Of a DNA stretch of 38,253 bases, positions 30,767-38,224 are shown piece after piece. The stretch lies in NCBI GenBank assembly GCA_001917995.1, contig MNFB01000010.1, forward strand, positions 1-38,253. Direction: 5' to 3'. Position numbers and translations under genes: made by a program. The DNA comes from Thaumarchaeota archaeon 13_1_40CM_4_38_7. Its GTDB lineage: Archaea > Thermoproteota > Nitrososphaeria > Nitrososphaerales > Nitrosopumilaceae. Numbering within the stretch: position 1 is the first letter of the stretch; each line of letters begins with the position of its first letter. The notes under the pieces were generated by a model. That model was not told the origin of the DNA, made no database searches, and saw only the letters and a list, made by a program, of their open reading frames with translations.

Positions 30767-31300
30767 TTGACTAATACAATAAGCGAAATTTCGTTAGAAA
30801 AACCCCCTGATAAATTTAAAGAGAATGAAAATGTTGCTGTAAATGCCAAGTTCTCTGTAACAGGAGCATTACGCCAAGCCTTCAATGAGAAGAATTGGGA
30901 AAGGGCCTACAATAAGCATGATAATGTATTCAAGCTAAGGTATGGAATCAAGCTTTATTCTGGTGGTTTGAGAAAACGTGAGATTGGCAAGCCACTTGAT
31001 ACCTATAAGAAGGTGGCATTATTCTGGACTAGAAACCCAAAACTGACCCAAATGGCAGAGAAAAAGGTATGGGTACAGATATCCAAGAATTTTGAATCGT
31101 CTATTCCAAAAAACCAAGATGAAGCACAAGAGATGCTCCTTGACTTTGATGAAAAACTTTACTTTAATACATCGGAACTTGGAGTAGGCAAACACAAGAT
31201 CGGAGTCGAGGTTTATGTTTCTTGGCTTAAACATGATTATGCTGAGCCATTTGATCAGAAGATGCATTCAAAAGAAATTGAAATTGAAATTACCAAATAG
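30767..31300 (+). CDS. Hypothetical charged protein
   Basis: A 177-residue soluble protein, rich in K and E, from TTG 30767. A/T-rich sequence around 30737-30744 is correctly spaced for a leaderless transcript. The N-terminal half has a segment FSVTGALRQAFNEKNWERAYNKHDNVFKLRYGIKLYSGG, and the C-terminal half is beta-rich (KVWVQISKNF, LGVGKHKIGVEVYVSWLKHDYAEPFDQ). There is no signal peptide or transmembrane helix and no catalytic motif I recognise. The last residues alternate E-I-E-I, an exposed strand. The 51-residue gene follows after 30 nt with its own TATA-like box. Confidence 0.65.
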   Translation: MTNTISEISLEKPPDKFKENENVAVNAKFSVTGALRQAFNEKNWERAYNKHDNVFKLRYGIKLYSGGLRKREIGKPLDTYKKVALFWTRNPKLTQMAEKKVWVQISKNFESSIPKNQDEAQEMLLDFDEKLYFNTSELGVGKHKIGVEVYVSWLKHDYAEPFDQKMHSKEIEIEITK

Positions 31301-31309
31301 GATATAAAT
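31300..31309 (+). promoter_or_regulatory. TATA-like box of the 51-residue gene
   Basis: GGATATAAAT lies directly after the preceding stop and about 26 nt before ATG 31331, predicting a leaderless message. It supports treating the short frame as a gene. Confidence 0.5.
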
Positions 31310-31330
31310 GGAATTATTAGAGTAACCATT

Positions 31331-31486
31331 ATGGCAAAATTCGATGGAATTAGAGGACAAGAATTACTTGAAATTGAAGACAAGTCTGAAAAAGAAAACG
31401 AAATCACCTTGATTTTTAAAGACAACAGGTTTCTTTTCATCAAGCTTGAAAATGGTAAGATGGTAACTAGATCAATACCAGAGTAA
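31331..31486 (+). CDS. 51-residue hypothetical protein
   Basis: A short frame of 51 residues (ATG 31331 to TAA 31484-31486): MAKFDGIRGQELLEIEDKSE, then KENEITLIFKDNRFLFIKLENGKMVTRSIPE. It predicts three or four beta strands with a charged N-terminal helix, with no cysteines and no membrane segment. The promoter-like box 26 nt upstream and a stop that exactly abuts the convergent phosphatase gene argue for a true gene. I recognise no family. Confidence 0.6.
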   Translation: MAKFDGIRGQELLEIEDKSEKENEITLIFKDNRFLFIKLENGKMVTRSIPE

Positions 31487-31981
31487 TTACTTGGAAAGAA
31501 ACTTGTAATACAAGCTCACTGCTAATTCCTGAGATTCAGATTGAATAGAACCGGGTCTTTCTTTTCGTACTTTTTCTATAGCATCACTGACTGACATTTT
31601 TTGATATTTGACAAGATAACAAGCCAAGATAGTTCCAGTTCTTCCTATTCCTGCTGCACAGTGAACCATAACAGGTTCATCACTTTGGAGTCTTTTATGA
31701 ATAAACTCGATTGTAGTATCAATTTTTTCCATATCTGGTGCAGATAGATCTTCTGTTGGTACGTGTAGATATTTTACATCTTTTATCCATGACTCTGGGA
31801 GAGATTCTTCCGTCATTGTAATAATAGATCTTACACCTTGTTTTAGTACCCAATCTAGTTCAGACGCTGAAGTTGGCATGCCACTTCCAGCCAGTTTATT
31901 GTTTATTAGCCAGCTGAAATTTGTTGGCTTTTTTGTTACCTTGCCATATATTTTTCTCCACAGATTTCCTGGTTTACTCAT
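31487..31981 (-). CDS. Dual-specificity protein phosphatase
   Basis: A 164-residue enzyme of the cysteine phosphatase fold. The P-loop HCAAGIGRTG spans 107-116 with the nucleophile Cys108 and Arg114. Asp78 or Asp83 in TEDLSAPD is a candidate general acid. Length and the SSxTE-type region after FSWLINNKLAGSGMP fit archaeal DUSPs, which remove phosphate from Ser/Thr/Tyr of proteins. It is monocistronic, ends against the 51-residue gene, and no kinase is adjacent. Confidence 0.9.
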   Translation of the reverse strand: MSKPGNLWRKIYGKVTKKPTNFSWLINNKLAGSGMPTSASELDWVLKQGVRSIITMTEESLPESWIKDVKYLHVPTEDLSAPDMEKIDTTIEFIHKRLQSDEPVMVHCAAGIGRTGTILACYLVKYQKMSVSDAIEKVRKERPGSIQSESQELAVSLYYKFLSK

Positions 31982-32062
31982 TGGTAATGATGTGAATGCA
32001 CCATATATTTACAAAACGAAGTAGGGATTTAAAATAATAAGAAAAAGAAGTTAATGTCGGAC

Positions 32063-32362
32063 TTAGTCGGCGAGTTCAGTCCAACCTTTGACGAATACAG
32101 AGTTCCTGTATAGTGGTACTGGCTGTCCTGGAGTAAAGTCCATTGGTCTCATCCAAAAGATTGCCTTTGTCGGGCAAACACCAATGCATGCACCGTCTGA
32201 GATGCATCTTTCTGGATAAAATACAAATGCCTTGCCTCTCTTCCAACCCTCTACTGGTTTTACTCTTAATACGTCTGGGCCTAGTGATGTACAAATCTCT
32301 ACACAGAGTGCACATCCTATGCACATTTGTTCGCCTATATCTGGAATAATTCCAACTGGCAT
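32063..32362 (-). CDS. Ferredoxin with one 4Fe-4S and one Asp-containing (7Fe-type) cluster motif
   Basis: A 99-residue ferredoxin from ATG 32362. The first cluster motif is canonical: C14, C17, C20, C24 (CIGCALCVEIC). The second is C53-x2-D56-x2-C59-x3-C63 (CISDGACIGVC), in which aspartate replaces the second cysteine. That is typical of 7Fe archaeal ferredoxins holding a 3Fe-4S cluster or an Asp-ligated 4Fe-4S one. The C-terminal part lacks cysteines. It likely serves as soluble electron carrier. A TTATATTAA box near 32391 favours ATG 32362 over the TTG two codons upstream. Confidence 0.93.
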   Translation of the reverse strand: MPVGIIPDIGEQMCIGCALCVEICTSLGPDVLRVKPVEGWKRGKAFVFYPERCISDGACIGVCPTKAIFWMRPMDFTPGQPVPLYRNSVFVKGWTELAD

Positions 32363-32412
32363 GTTCAATAATATTTCCGAATAGATCTTAATATAACTTC
32401 CTCAAAAAAGAG

Positions 32413-32445
32413 CTGTTATAACGGCGTTTGAGATTTCTATAACAG
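32413..32445. repeat. 8-bp inverted repeat between the ferredoxin and parvulin genes
   Basis: CTGTTATA (32413-32420) and TATAACAG (32438-32445) are perfect inverted copies with a 17-nt spacer. The centre-to-centre distance is 25 nt, so the arms face the same side of the helix at about two and a half turns only approximately. It sits about 50 nt upstream of the ferredoxin start and 96 nt before parvulin. A dimeric regulator site is possible. Confidence 0.35.
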
Positions 32446-32513
32446 TGTTAACTTGCGATCTTGTAATTCTAGGATCTTAGAATAACAATTGGTCTCTAGA
32501 TGATCGACGTTTT

Positions 32514-32523
32514 TTTATAATTT
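32514..32523 (+). promoter_or_regulatory. TATA-like box of the parvulin gene
   Basis: TTTATAATTT follows a T-run and is centred about 23 nt before ATG 32541, in line with a leaderless or near-leaderless start. Confidence 0.45.
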
Positions 32524-32540
32524 ATCTTTGATTTCAGATC

Positions 32541-32816
32541 ATGTCAAACAAGATTCATTGTGCGCACATACTAGTTGAGAAATTAAGTGTGGCACAAGAA
32601 CTTAGAGCAAAAATAGCAAAGGGGGAAAGTTTTGCAAATCTTGCCAAAGAATATTCGATTGATGTTTCGAAAAAAAGAGGTGGAGATTTAGGATTTTTTG
32701 GTAGAGGAATTATGGTACCAGAATTTGAAAAGGCTGCCTTTGCTTTGCAAAAGGGCCAAGTCTCAGATGTTGTAAAAACACAGTTTGGGTACCATATAAT
32801 CAAGAGACTAGATTAG
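32541..32816 (+). CDS. Parvulin-type peptidyl-prolyl isomerase
   Basis: A 91-residue stand-alone parvulin domain, like the single-domain thaumarchaeal parvulins described from Cenarchaeum and Nitrosopumilus. The core reads CAHILVEK near the start, LAKEYSIDVSKKRGGDLGFFGRGIMVPEFEKAAFALQKGQVSDVV and FGYHIIKR at the end, which holds the active-site histidines (first near residue 9, last near 86). No signal peptide is present. It isomerises proline bonds in proteins. Its stop overlaps that of the convergent degenerate RecA-like gene in a four-base TTAG. It is the third isomerase fold in the window. Confidence 0.94.
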   Translation: MSNKIHCAHILVEKLSVAQELRAKIAKGESFANLAKEYSIDVSKKRGGDLGFFGRGIMVPEFEKAAFALQKGQVSDVVKTQFGYHIIKRLD

Positions 32817-33427
32817 AGCGGGATCGACTCGGCTTGAAGTAAGAATTTGCTGGAATCGGCCAACAGCTTTATGACCATACCTTCGTTGTCATGTTCAAGT
32901 AGAATCTGTTTGCTATTTTTAGTCTCAATTAGCCGCTTTCCAGTTGGAGACATAATCCATCCCTCTTCTTTTTTGTATCGAACCATACTGGCCACAACCA
33001 CATAGGAATTAGTTATTTGTGCTATACTGGTAAGTAACATGATAATTGATGTTACAATCTTTCCAACTTCTTTTTTTCGGTTTAAGAGATTAAAAAGTCC
33101 ATTAAGAGAATCTACTATAATTAGTGTTTGTGAGACGCTTGCCTTGACTAAGATCTCAGTTAGTACTTTCCCTAAACTCTCTGCAGTAGGTTGAAACAAA
33201 GTTACATTCTCTTTGGAAGGGAATGCACTTGAAACCATGTATCCACTATACAACAAATCAAGGTCAAGATACAAGATATCAATCTCTACGTCTTGAACTA
33301 GCTTCGAAATTAATCCTGCCTTTAGAAAAGGGTCATCATACAAAATGGAGTTGATTCGCTTTTGTTCAAGAAGTTTTTCAATGTTTAGATTGGACAAATT
33401 GCTGATATTATTATGAATTTTAAACAA
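32813..33427 (-). CDS. Degenerate RecA/KaiC-like protein without a P-loop
   Basis: A 204-residue protein with the strand order of a RecA-type core: YLDLDLLYSGY, then QTLIIVDSLNGLFNLL (which resembles a Walker B strand) and NSYVVVASMVRYKKEEGW. The region where a Walker A loop should be (near 30-45, ILYDDPFLKAGL) has no G-x-x-x-x-G-K-T. ATP hydrolysis by itself is therefore unlikely, and a regulatory or DNA-partner role is possible. It starts with TTG 15 nt after the RAM-domain gene, so the two form an operon from the promoter near 33724. No named family is recognised. Confidence 0.62.
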   Translation of the reverse strand: MFKIHNNISNLSNLNIEKLLEQKRINSILYDDPFLKAGLISKLVQDVEIDILYLDLDLLYSGYMVSSAFPSKENVTLFQPTAESLGKVLTEILVKASVSQTLIIVDSLNGLFNLLNRKKEVGKIVTSIIMLLTSIAQITNSYVVVASMVRYKKEEGWIMSPTGKRLIETKNSKQILLEHDNEGMVIKLLADSSKFLLQAESIPL

Positions 33428-33442
33428 TGCATAGGATACTGG

Positions 33443-33700
33443 TTACTTGTCCTGCTCTTCTATTACCATCATGGTTAAAGTCGAGTAAACCTTGTCGATT
33501 TTTCGAATTTTATTAGTAATGATATTTCGTAGATTTTCCATCGAAGAGGTGGTTATCTTGACTATAATATCATAGACACCGTATACTCCTTGGACTTCAT
33601 ACTTTATCCCACTTTCCTTGTCTAGTATCTCTTTTATCTTCTGAATTATCTCAACATCAGAGCCTAAATCGGAATTTATCAAAATGTAAGTAGTAGGCAT
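33443..33700 (-). CDS. Stand-alone Lrp/AsnC ligand-binding (RAM) domain protein
   Basis: An 85-residue protein whose order of strands and helices, YILINSDLGSDVEIIQKIKEIL, then YEVQGVYGVYDIIVKITTSSMENLRNII, then IRKIDKVYSTLTMMVIEE, is the RAM effector domain of Lrp/AsnC regulators. The conserved V-x-G-x-Y-D-I-x-V segment is intact. There is no DNA-binding domain. Stand-alone RAM proteins form oligomers that bind amino acids and may modulate full-length Lrp factors. The ATG (33700) is 24 nt from a TTAAATATT box. The degenerate RecA-like gene follows. Confidence 0.85.
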   Translation of the reverse strand: MPTTYILINSDLGSDVEIIQKIKEILDKESGIKYEVQGVYGVYDIIVKITTSSMENLRNIITNKIRKIDKVYSTLTMMVIEEQDK

Positions 33701-33780
33701 GAAAGTAATTCTAGATGCACAATATTTAACCTTTGATTACAAATGTCAAAATTGATTTATCAGCTCTGACAACTAATTTA

Positions 33781-34422
33781 GTGGATCCAATAGATCTGAC
33801 TCTTGAGATTTCTAATACACTTCCAAGTTTTCCAGGAACTCCAAGGCCACAATTCATCTCATGGGCTAACAAAAAAACTAATGGATATAATTTGGAGCTT
33901 CTCTTCCTGAGTTCTCACTCAGGTACGCACCTTGATGCGCCTATTCACTTCGTTGACGGGGGCCTTGTGATAAACAAGATACCTTTGAAACGATTAGTTA
34001 CTAATGCAGTGCTTTTCAAAATAAAAAAAGGAGTAAACGAGTCGATAACTAGAAAAGACATTTTAGAATTTGAGGCAAAAAATGGAAAAATACGGTCTAG
34101 CAAAGCTGTTATCTTTGCAACAGGTTGGTGGAAGAATCTTTCAAAGAAAGATTACTTTACAAAGAACCCTGGTCTCTCCTTAGATGCGGCTAAATACTTG
34201 TCACAAAAAAGAGTGAATCTAGTTGGTATAGATTCTCCAAGTGTAGACCTAGGCAGAAATTCAGAATTTTCAGCTCATCACATTCTTTTAAAGAAAGGAG
34301 TTTTAATTTTAGAGAATTTATGTAATCTAGCGAAAATTCATAATACTAGTTTTAAGCTCATAGTCTTGCCACTTAAGCTCAAGGGTGCTACTGGCTCACC
34401 TGTACGTGCAATAGCAATCTAA
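33781..34422 (+). CDS. Cyclase-family (kynurenine formamidase-like) metal hydrolase
   Basis: A protein of 213 residues from GTG 33781. The metal motif H-S-G-T-H-L-D-A-P-x-H-F lies in LSSHSGTHLDAPIHFVDGG and is diagnostic of the cyclase/formamidase superfamily (PF04199), which hydrolyses amide bonds of formylated or cyclic substrates. It also has GIDSPSVD near 155 and HHILLKKGVLILENL further on. The substrate is unknown. The frame extends to TTG 33733 but a TATA-like box near 33724 lies only 9 nt before it; the promoter serves the opposite gene. The end shares a CTAA with amrS. Confidence 0.85.
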   Translation: MDPIDLTLEISNTLPSFPGTPRPQFISWANKKTNGYNLELLFLSSHSGTHLDAPIHFVDGGLVINKIPLKRLVTNAVLFKIKKGVNESITRKDILEFEAKNGKIRSSKAVIFATGWWKNLSKKDYFTKNPGLSLDAAKYLSQKRVNLVGIDSPSVDLGRNSEFSAHHILLKKGVLILENLCNLAKIHNTSFKLIVLPLKLKGATGSPVRAIAI

Positions 34423-35480
34423 AAGACAAACTGGAATCTGTTTTGCTTGTAGTTTTTGGCAAGTTTGCCTGTGATAGCAATTTTGTTGTCGCAGAACTTG
34501 CAATTGTTGTTATCATCAAGATGCCACCCTTGAATATCAAAACCATATCTTTTGATAACGATTTTTTTGCATTGAGGACAGTAGGTGTGCTCAAGGGGAT
34601 GACCTGGAACATTTCCCACGTAAGCATACTCTAGTCCTTCCTCTTTGGCTATTTCGTAGTGTCTCTCTAGTGTCTTAACTGGAGTTGACTCAAACTCCAT
34701 CATTTTATAGTCTGGGTGAAATCTTAGAAAATGAATTGGCATATCTGGACCAAATTCGTCGTAAATGAACTTACAGAGGTTCCTTGCATATTCCAAGTTA
34801 TCACCCACTTTGGGGATAATCAAGTCGGTGATTTCAACGTGAATCTTTGTTTTGTGATGAATTTCTTTTAGGGTATCAAAAATTGGCTGCGGGTCAGGAA
34901 CTCCTATGTATTGTCTAGTAAACTTGGGCTCGGCATTTCCTTTAAAGTCCACAGTTATACAGTCAAGAAACTCGTCCATCATCTTGACTGTTTCTGGAGT
35001 ATCATATCCATTTGAGACAAAGATGTTGAACATTCCATTTCTTCTTGCTACAAGACCACAGTCTCGAGCAAACTCGATGAATATTGAAGGTTGATTGTAT
35101 GTGTAGGCAATTCCATCAGAGCCAGATCTCTTGGCTAGACTTACCACCTCTTCTGGCGTCATCTCGGTTCCTTCTACTTTTCTTCTTTGACTGATATCAT
35201 AATTTTGACAGTATTTACAAAGCCAGTTACAACCAGTAGTTGCAATAGAAAATATGCTAGTACCTGGTCTGTAATGCGTTACAGGTTTTTTCTCTATTGG
35301 GTCAACATGACCAGTTATCACTTTACCATAGACTAGAAGATCTAGTTTGCCATTGTTGTTAGCTCTTATCCCACAAAGTCCCACTTGGTCTTTTCCTATC
35401 TCGCAGTATCTAGCACAGGCTGTGCATCTAACCTTGTCATTAGGCAATTTTTGATAAAGTATTGCTTCTCTTGCCGTCAT
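34419..35480 (-). CDS. amrS: AmmeMemoRadiSam-type radical SAM enzyme
   Basis: A 353-residue radical SAM protein of the pyruvate-formate-lyase-activase-like group (COG1180). The cluster motif C84-x3-C88-x2-C91 is in TTGCNWLCKYCQNYDI. The N-terminus has a zinc-like set C19, C22, C26 and C36, and the C-terminus two CxxC pairs (CPQCKK, CKFCDN). This extended form is found alongside AMMECR1 and Memo proteins, where its product is still uncertain. Neither partner is visible here. It lies 27 nt behind cdc48, though an A/T-rich box near 35503 could give it its own promoter. Confidence 0.88.
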   Translation of the reverse strand: MTAREAILYQKLPNDKVRCTACARYCEIGKDQVGLCGIRANNNGKLDLLVYGKVITGHVDPIEKKPVTHYRPGTSIFSIATTGCNWLCKYCQNYDISQRRKVEGTEMTPEEVVSLAKRSGSDGIAYTYNQPSIFIEFARDCGLVARRNGMFNIFVSNGYDTPETVKMMDEFLDCITVDFKGNAEPKFTRQYIGVPDPQPIFDTLKEIHHKTKIHVEITDLIIPKVGDNLEYARNLCKFIYDEFGPDMPIHFLRFHPDYKMMEFESTPVKTLERHYEIAKEEGLEYAYVGNVPGHPLEHTYCPQCKKIVIKRYGFDIQGWHLDDNNNCKFCDNKIAITGKLAKNYKQNRFQFVF

Positions 35481-35507
35481 TAGTTATTACTCAATTTATC
35501 ATATAAG

Positions 35508-37649
35508 TTATGGTGTCAAAGCTTGTCGTGGTTTGACCTTGCCTGGTCGTATCTTTTCGATTGCGTTCTCGAAATCTTCTTGAGTTATTTTGATTGATTT
35601 TACAGATTTTTCTTTATTGTTGACGTATCTTCGTATAGCACTCATTGCAGCTCTGTTACATACTCCTTCAATTTCTGCTCCACTAAATCCATCAGTCAGT
35701 TCTACGAGTTTGGCAAAGTCTATCTTGTCTGCAAGTGGCTTCTTTTTTGTATGTATCTTGAATATGTTTTCACGTCCTTTGGAATCAGGGAGAGGAACCT
35801 CAAGTATTCTGTCAAACCTGCCAGGTCTTAGTAATGCATTATCTACCAGATCTACTCTGTTGGTTGCCCCAATTATTAGTACATTATTTAATTCCTCTAG
35901 TCCGTCGATCTCAGTTAACAGCTGTGAAACTACCCTATCTGTTACGTGTGAATCTGAACCAGATGAGCTTCTGCTTGGAACAAGCGCGTCTATTTCATCT
36001 AGAAATATTATGCAAGGAGCTGCCTGACGAGCCTTTCTGAAAACTTCGCGTACTCCTTTTTCTGATTCGCCAACCCACTTGGAAAGTAATTCTGGGCCTT
36101 TTATGCTGATAAAGTTAGATTCTGTTGTGTGAGCTACTGCCTTTGCAATCAGTGTTTTGCCAGTTCCAGGTGGGCCATAAAGCAATACTCCTTTTGGAGC
36201 TTTAACATCGGTGTGTTCAAATGCTTCCTTGTGCTTTAGCGGCCATTCTACCGCTTCATGTAGTTCTTCTTTTAGTGATTCTAGTCCACCAACATCTTCC
36301 CATGTGACATTAGGCACTTGAACTAGAACTTCTCTTAGTGCTGATGGTCGTACTTCTTTTAGTGCGTCTTTGAAATCCTCCTCAGTAATGATAATTTTTT
36401 GCAGAATTTCGTTTGGAATTTTTTCTTTTTCTAAATCAATGTCAGGTAATATTCTTCGTAACGATCTCATAGCAGCTTCTTTTGCAAGAATTTCCAAATC
36501 TGCACCAACAAATCCATGAGTTACTTTTGCAAATTGATCCAAGTTGACCTTTGCTTCTATTGGCATTCCACGCGTATGGATATCTAGAATTTCTTTTCGT
36601 CCTCGTTGATCAGGGATCCCAATTTCGATTTCACGATCAAATCTTCCTGGTCTTCTTATTGCAGGATCTAGCGAGTCAGGTCTGTTACTAGCAGCAATAA
36701 CAACTACCTTACCTCTTGATTTCATTCCATCCATCAAAGTTAATAATTGTGATACGATTCTCTTTTCTACTTCACCGGTTACTTCCTCTCGTTTTGGAGC
36801 AATCGAGTCAATTTCGTCTATGAATATTATACTTGGAGCATTCTCCTCAGCTTGTTTGAATATGTCACGAAGTCTTTCTTCACTTTCACCGTAAAACTTG
36901 CCCATTATTTCAGGACCACTAATTGATATGAAATGAGAGTTAGTCTCTCCGGCTACTGCCTTTGCTAATAGAGTCTTGCCAGTTCCAGGAGGTCCATAAA
37001 GCAGTACACCTTTTGGTGCCTCTACACTTAGTTTCTCAAACAATTCAGGATGTCTCATAGGAAGCTCTACCATCTCGCGTATCTTTTGTACCTCGTTTTT
37101 GAGACCTCCTAAATCATCATAGGTTATTCTTGGAATAGAATTATCAATTGCCTTAGTCATAGAGCCAAGTTTGAATTCGGTATGTTCTGTTACTAAAACT
37201 GGTTTTGAAGATGGAGTTGTGCTAGTTACTACTAGTTGTGTTTTTCCACCTAGCTGAGTTGATACTATAAGAGTATCGCCTGTTGTAAATACATGACCAA
37301 AATAGTTTGCTTGCATGTATTCTTGCAATCCTTCTGCACCAAGTTTTTCAATAGGAGAAACTGTAACTTGATCTGCTTCTGCAGCATCAACACTCTTTAT
37401 TGAAATCTTCTCCCCTATCCCAGAACCAATATTGTGTCTTGTAATTCCGTCGATTTTTATTATTCCAGTACCATATTGCTCTGCTGAGCCAGGCCATAAC
37501 TTTACATGACTTTTTCTGTTTCCTACCAGTTCCAATATTTGGCCGGTTTTCCAGTTGTTGTCTTCAACAACTTTAGGATCCACTACTGCAATGCCTTTTC
37601 CAACGTGGCGCTGTGCCGCTTCTGCAATTTTTAGTGTAATTTCGCTCAT
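35508..37649 (-). CDS. cdc48: Cdc48/VAT double-ring AAA+ ATPase
   Basis: A 713-residue protein-unfolding ATPase. The N-domain (1-165) is the double-psi barrel plus four-stranded domain of VAT. D1 carries Walker A GPPGTGKT at 219-226 and Walker B IIFIDEID at 274-281, D2 Walker A is at 492-499 and Walker B IIFLDEID follows. Both have arginine fingers ([16 protein letters not shown]). The C-terminus ([10 protein letters not shown]) lacks the HbYX motif used for direct docking to the proteasome. A GGTGA lies 6 nt before the ATG. It follows hsp20 after 26 nt. Confidence 0.97.
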   Translation of the reverse strand: MSEITLKIAEAAQRHVGKGIAVVDPKVVEDNNWKTGQILELVGNRKSHVKLWPGSAEQYGTGIIKIDGITRHNIGSGIGEKISIKSVDAAEADQVTVSPIEKLGAEGLQEYMQANYFGHVFTTGDTLIVSTQLGGKTQLVVTSTTPSSKPVLVTEHTEFKLGSMTKAIDNSIPRITYDDLGGLKNEVQKIREMVELPMRHPELFEKLSVEAPKGVLLYGPPGTGKTLLAKAVAGETNSHFISISGPEIMGKFYGESEERLRDIFKQAEENAPSIIFIDEIDSIAPKREEVTGEVEKRIVSQLLTLMDGMKSRGKVVVIAASNRPDSLDPAIRRPGRFDREIEIGIPDQRGRKEILDIHTRGMPIEAKVNLDQFAKVTHGFVGADLEILAKEAAMRSLRRILPDIDLEKEKIPNEILQKIIITEEDFKDALKEVRPSALREVLVQVPNVTWEDVGGLESLKEELHEAVEWPLKHKEAFEHTDVKAPKGVLLYGPPGTGKTLIAKAVAHTTESNFISIKGPELLSKWVGESEKGVREVFRKARQAAPCIIFLDEIDALVPSRSSSGSDSHVTDRVVSQLLTEIDGLEELNNVLIIGATNRVDLVDNALLRPGRFDRILEVPLPDSKGRENIFKIHTKKKPLADKIDFAKLVELTDGFSGAEIEGVCNRAAMSAIRRYVNNKEKSVKSIKITQEDFENAIEKIRPGKVKPRQALTP

Positions 37650-37655
37650 ATTTAA

Positions 37656-37660
37656 TCACC
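37656..37660 (-). promoter_or_regulatory. Shine-Dalgarno GGTGA of cdc48
   Basis: GGTGA lies 6 nt upstream of the cdc48 ATG, within the 26-nt hsp20-cdc48 spacer. Most genes here appear leaderless, so this marks cdc48 as translated from inside a longer message. Confidence 0.6.
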
Positions 37661-37675
37661 ATAAAAAATAAGGGG

Positions 37676-38176
37676 TTATTCGACCGAGACTGTTTTGCCT
37701 TTTGGTCGTTCCTCTTCTTTTAGCTTGAAGCTTACTTCAAGAATTCCGTTGGCATATGCTGCCTTGACAGAATCTTCATCGACTTTGTGCTTTACTGGCA
37801 CCTTTGTGTGATACTTTCTGTCGTTGTGTTCTGCATCGATGTTGACTGTTTGACCCACTACCTCTATCTTGATGTCTTTCTTTTCTACTCCTGGCATCTC
37901 TGCTATCAGCTTGAGAAGCTTTTCCTTGTCATCAACAATGACATCTACTAGTGGTTCTCTTGTTTCTGCTGTCGGAAGTAGACCTGGCCTAATGTTTCCA
38001 TATTCTTTTACCACAGGTTTACCATCCGGTCCTACGGTCATAGAATACCCATAGTAATAGGGACCAAAGGTCTGAACGTTTTCTTCAGTTTTCATTTCGT
38101 CCCACATTTCGTCTAGTTCCTTGAATGGTCGCATCATCCTTCGGAAGAGGCTATCAAATTCGTCGAATTCCATCAT
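37676..38176 (-). CDS. hsp20: Hsp20-family small heat-shock protein
   Basis: A 166-residue alpha-crystallin-domain chaperone. The N-terminus is variable and acidic (FDSLFRRMMRPFKELDEMWDEMK). The alpha-crystallin domain runs from about 72 to 160: PLVDVIVDDKEKLLKLIAEMPGVEKKDIKIEVVG and VKAAYANGILEVSFKLKEEER with the A-x-x-x-N-G-x-L-x-V/I signature. The C-terminus has no clear I-x-I/V motif, so oligomerisation may differ. ATG 38176 is chosen because GGTGA lies 9 nt before it. TATA-like boxes upstream drive hsp20-cdc48. It would hold unfolding proteins for Cdc48 and the proteasome. Confidence 0.94.
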   Translation of the reverse strand: MMEFDEFDSLFRRMMRPFKELDEMWDEMKTEENVQTFGPYYYGYSMTVGPDGKPVVKEYGNIRPGLLPTAETREPLVDVIVDDKEKLLKLIAEMPGVEKKDIKIEVVGQTVNIDAEHNDRKYHTKVPVKHKVDEDSVKAAYANGILEVSFKLKEEERPKGKTVSVE

Positions 38177-38185
38177 ATGTCATAT

Positions 38186-38190
38186 TCACC
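38186..38190 (-). promoter_or_regulatory. Shine-Dalgarno GGTGA of hsp20
   Basis: GGTGA lies 9 nt upstream of ATG 38176 and 12 nt from the next in-frame ATG at 38173. It settles the start at the first of the paired ATGs. Confidence 0.5.
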
Positions 38191-38212
38191 TATGTGATGT
38201 AATAGTACTGAC

Positions 38213-38224
38213 ATTATATAAATT
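38213..38224 (-). promoter_or_regulatory. TATA-like box of hsp20
   Basis: The minus strand reads ATTTATATAATG, centred about 26 nt before 38192, which leaves a leader of roughly 15 nt containing the GGTGA. A second A/T-rich element, TCTATATAAAAG, lies farther upstream near 38233-38244. Confidence 0.45.

Noticed and set aside
32076-32324. 82-codon minus-strand frame inside the ferredoxin gene
   Set aside because: It is an out-of-phase copy of the ferredoxin coding region; the ferredoxin frame carries the cluster cysteines.
34388-34627. 79-codon minus-strand frame across the amrS 3' end
   Set aside because: It overlaps both amrS and the convergent cyclase gene out of phase and shows no motif.
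35590-36027. 145-codon plus-strand frame in cdc48
   Set aside because: Antisense to the D2 ATPase region, rich in S and L as expected for a mirrored reading of conserved codons.
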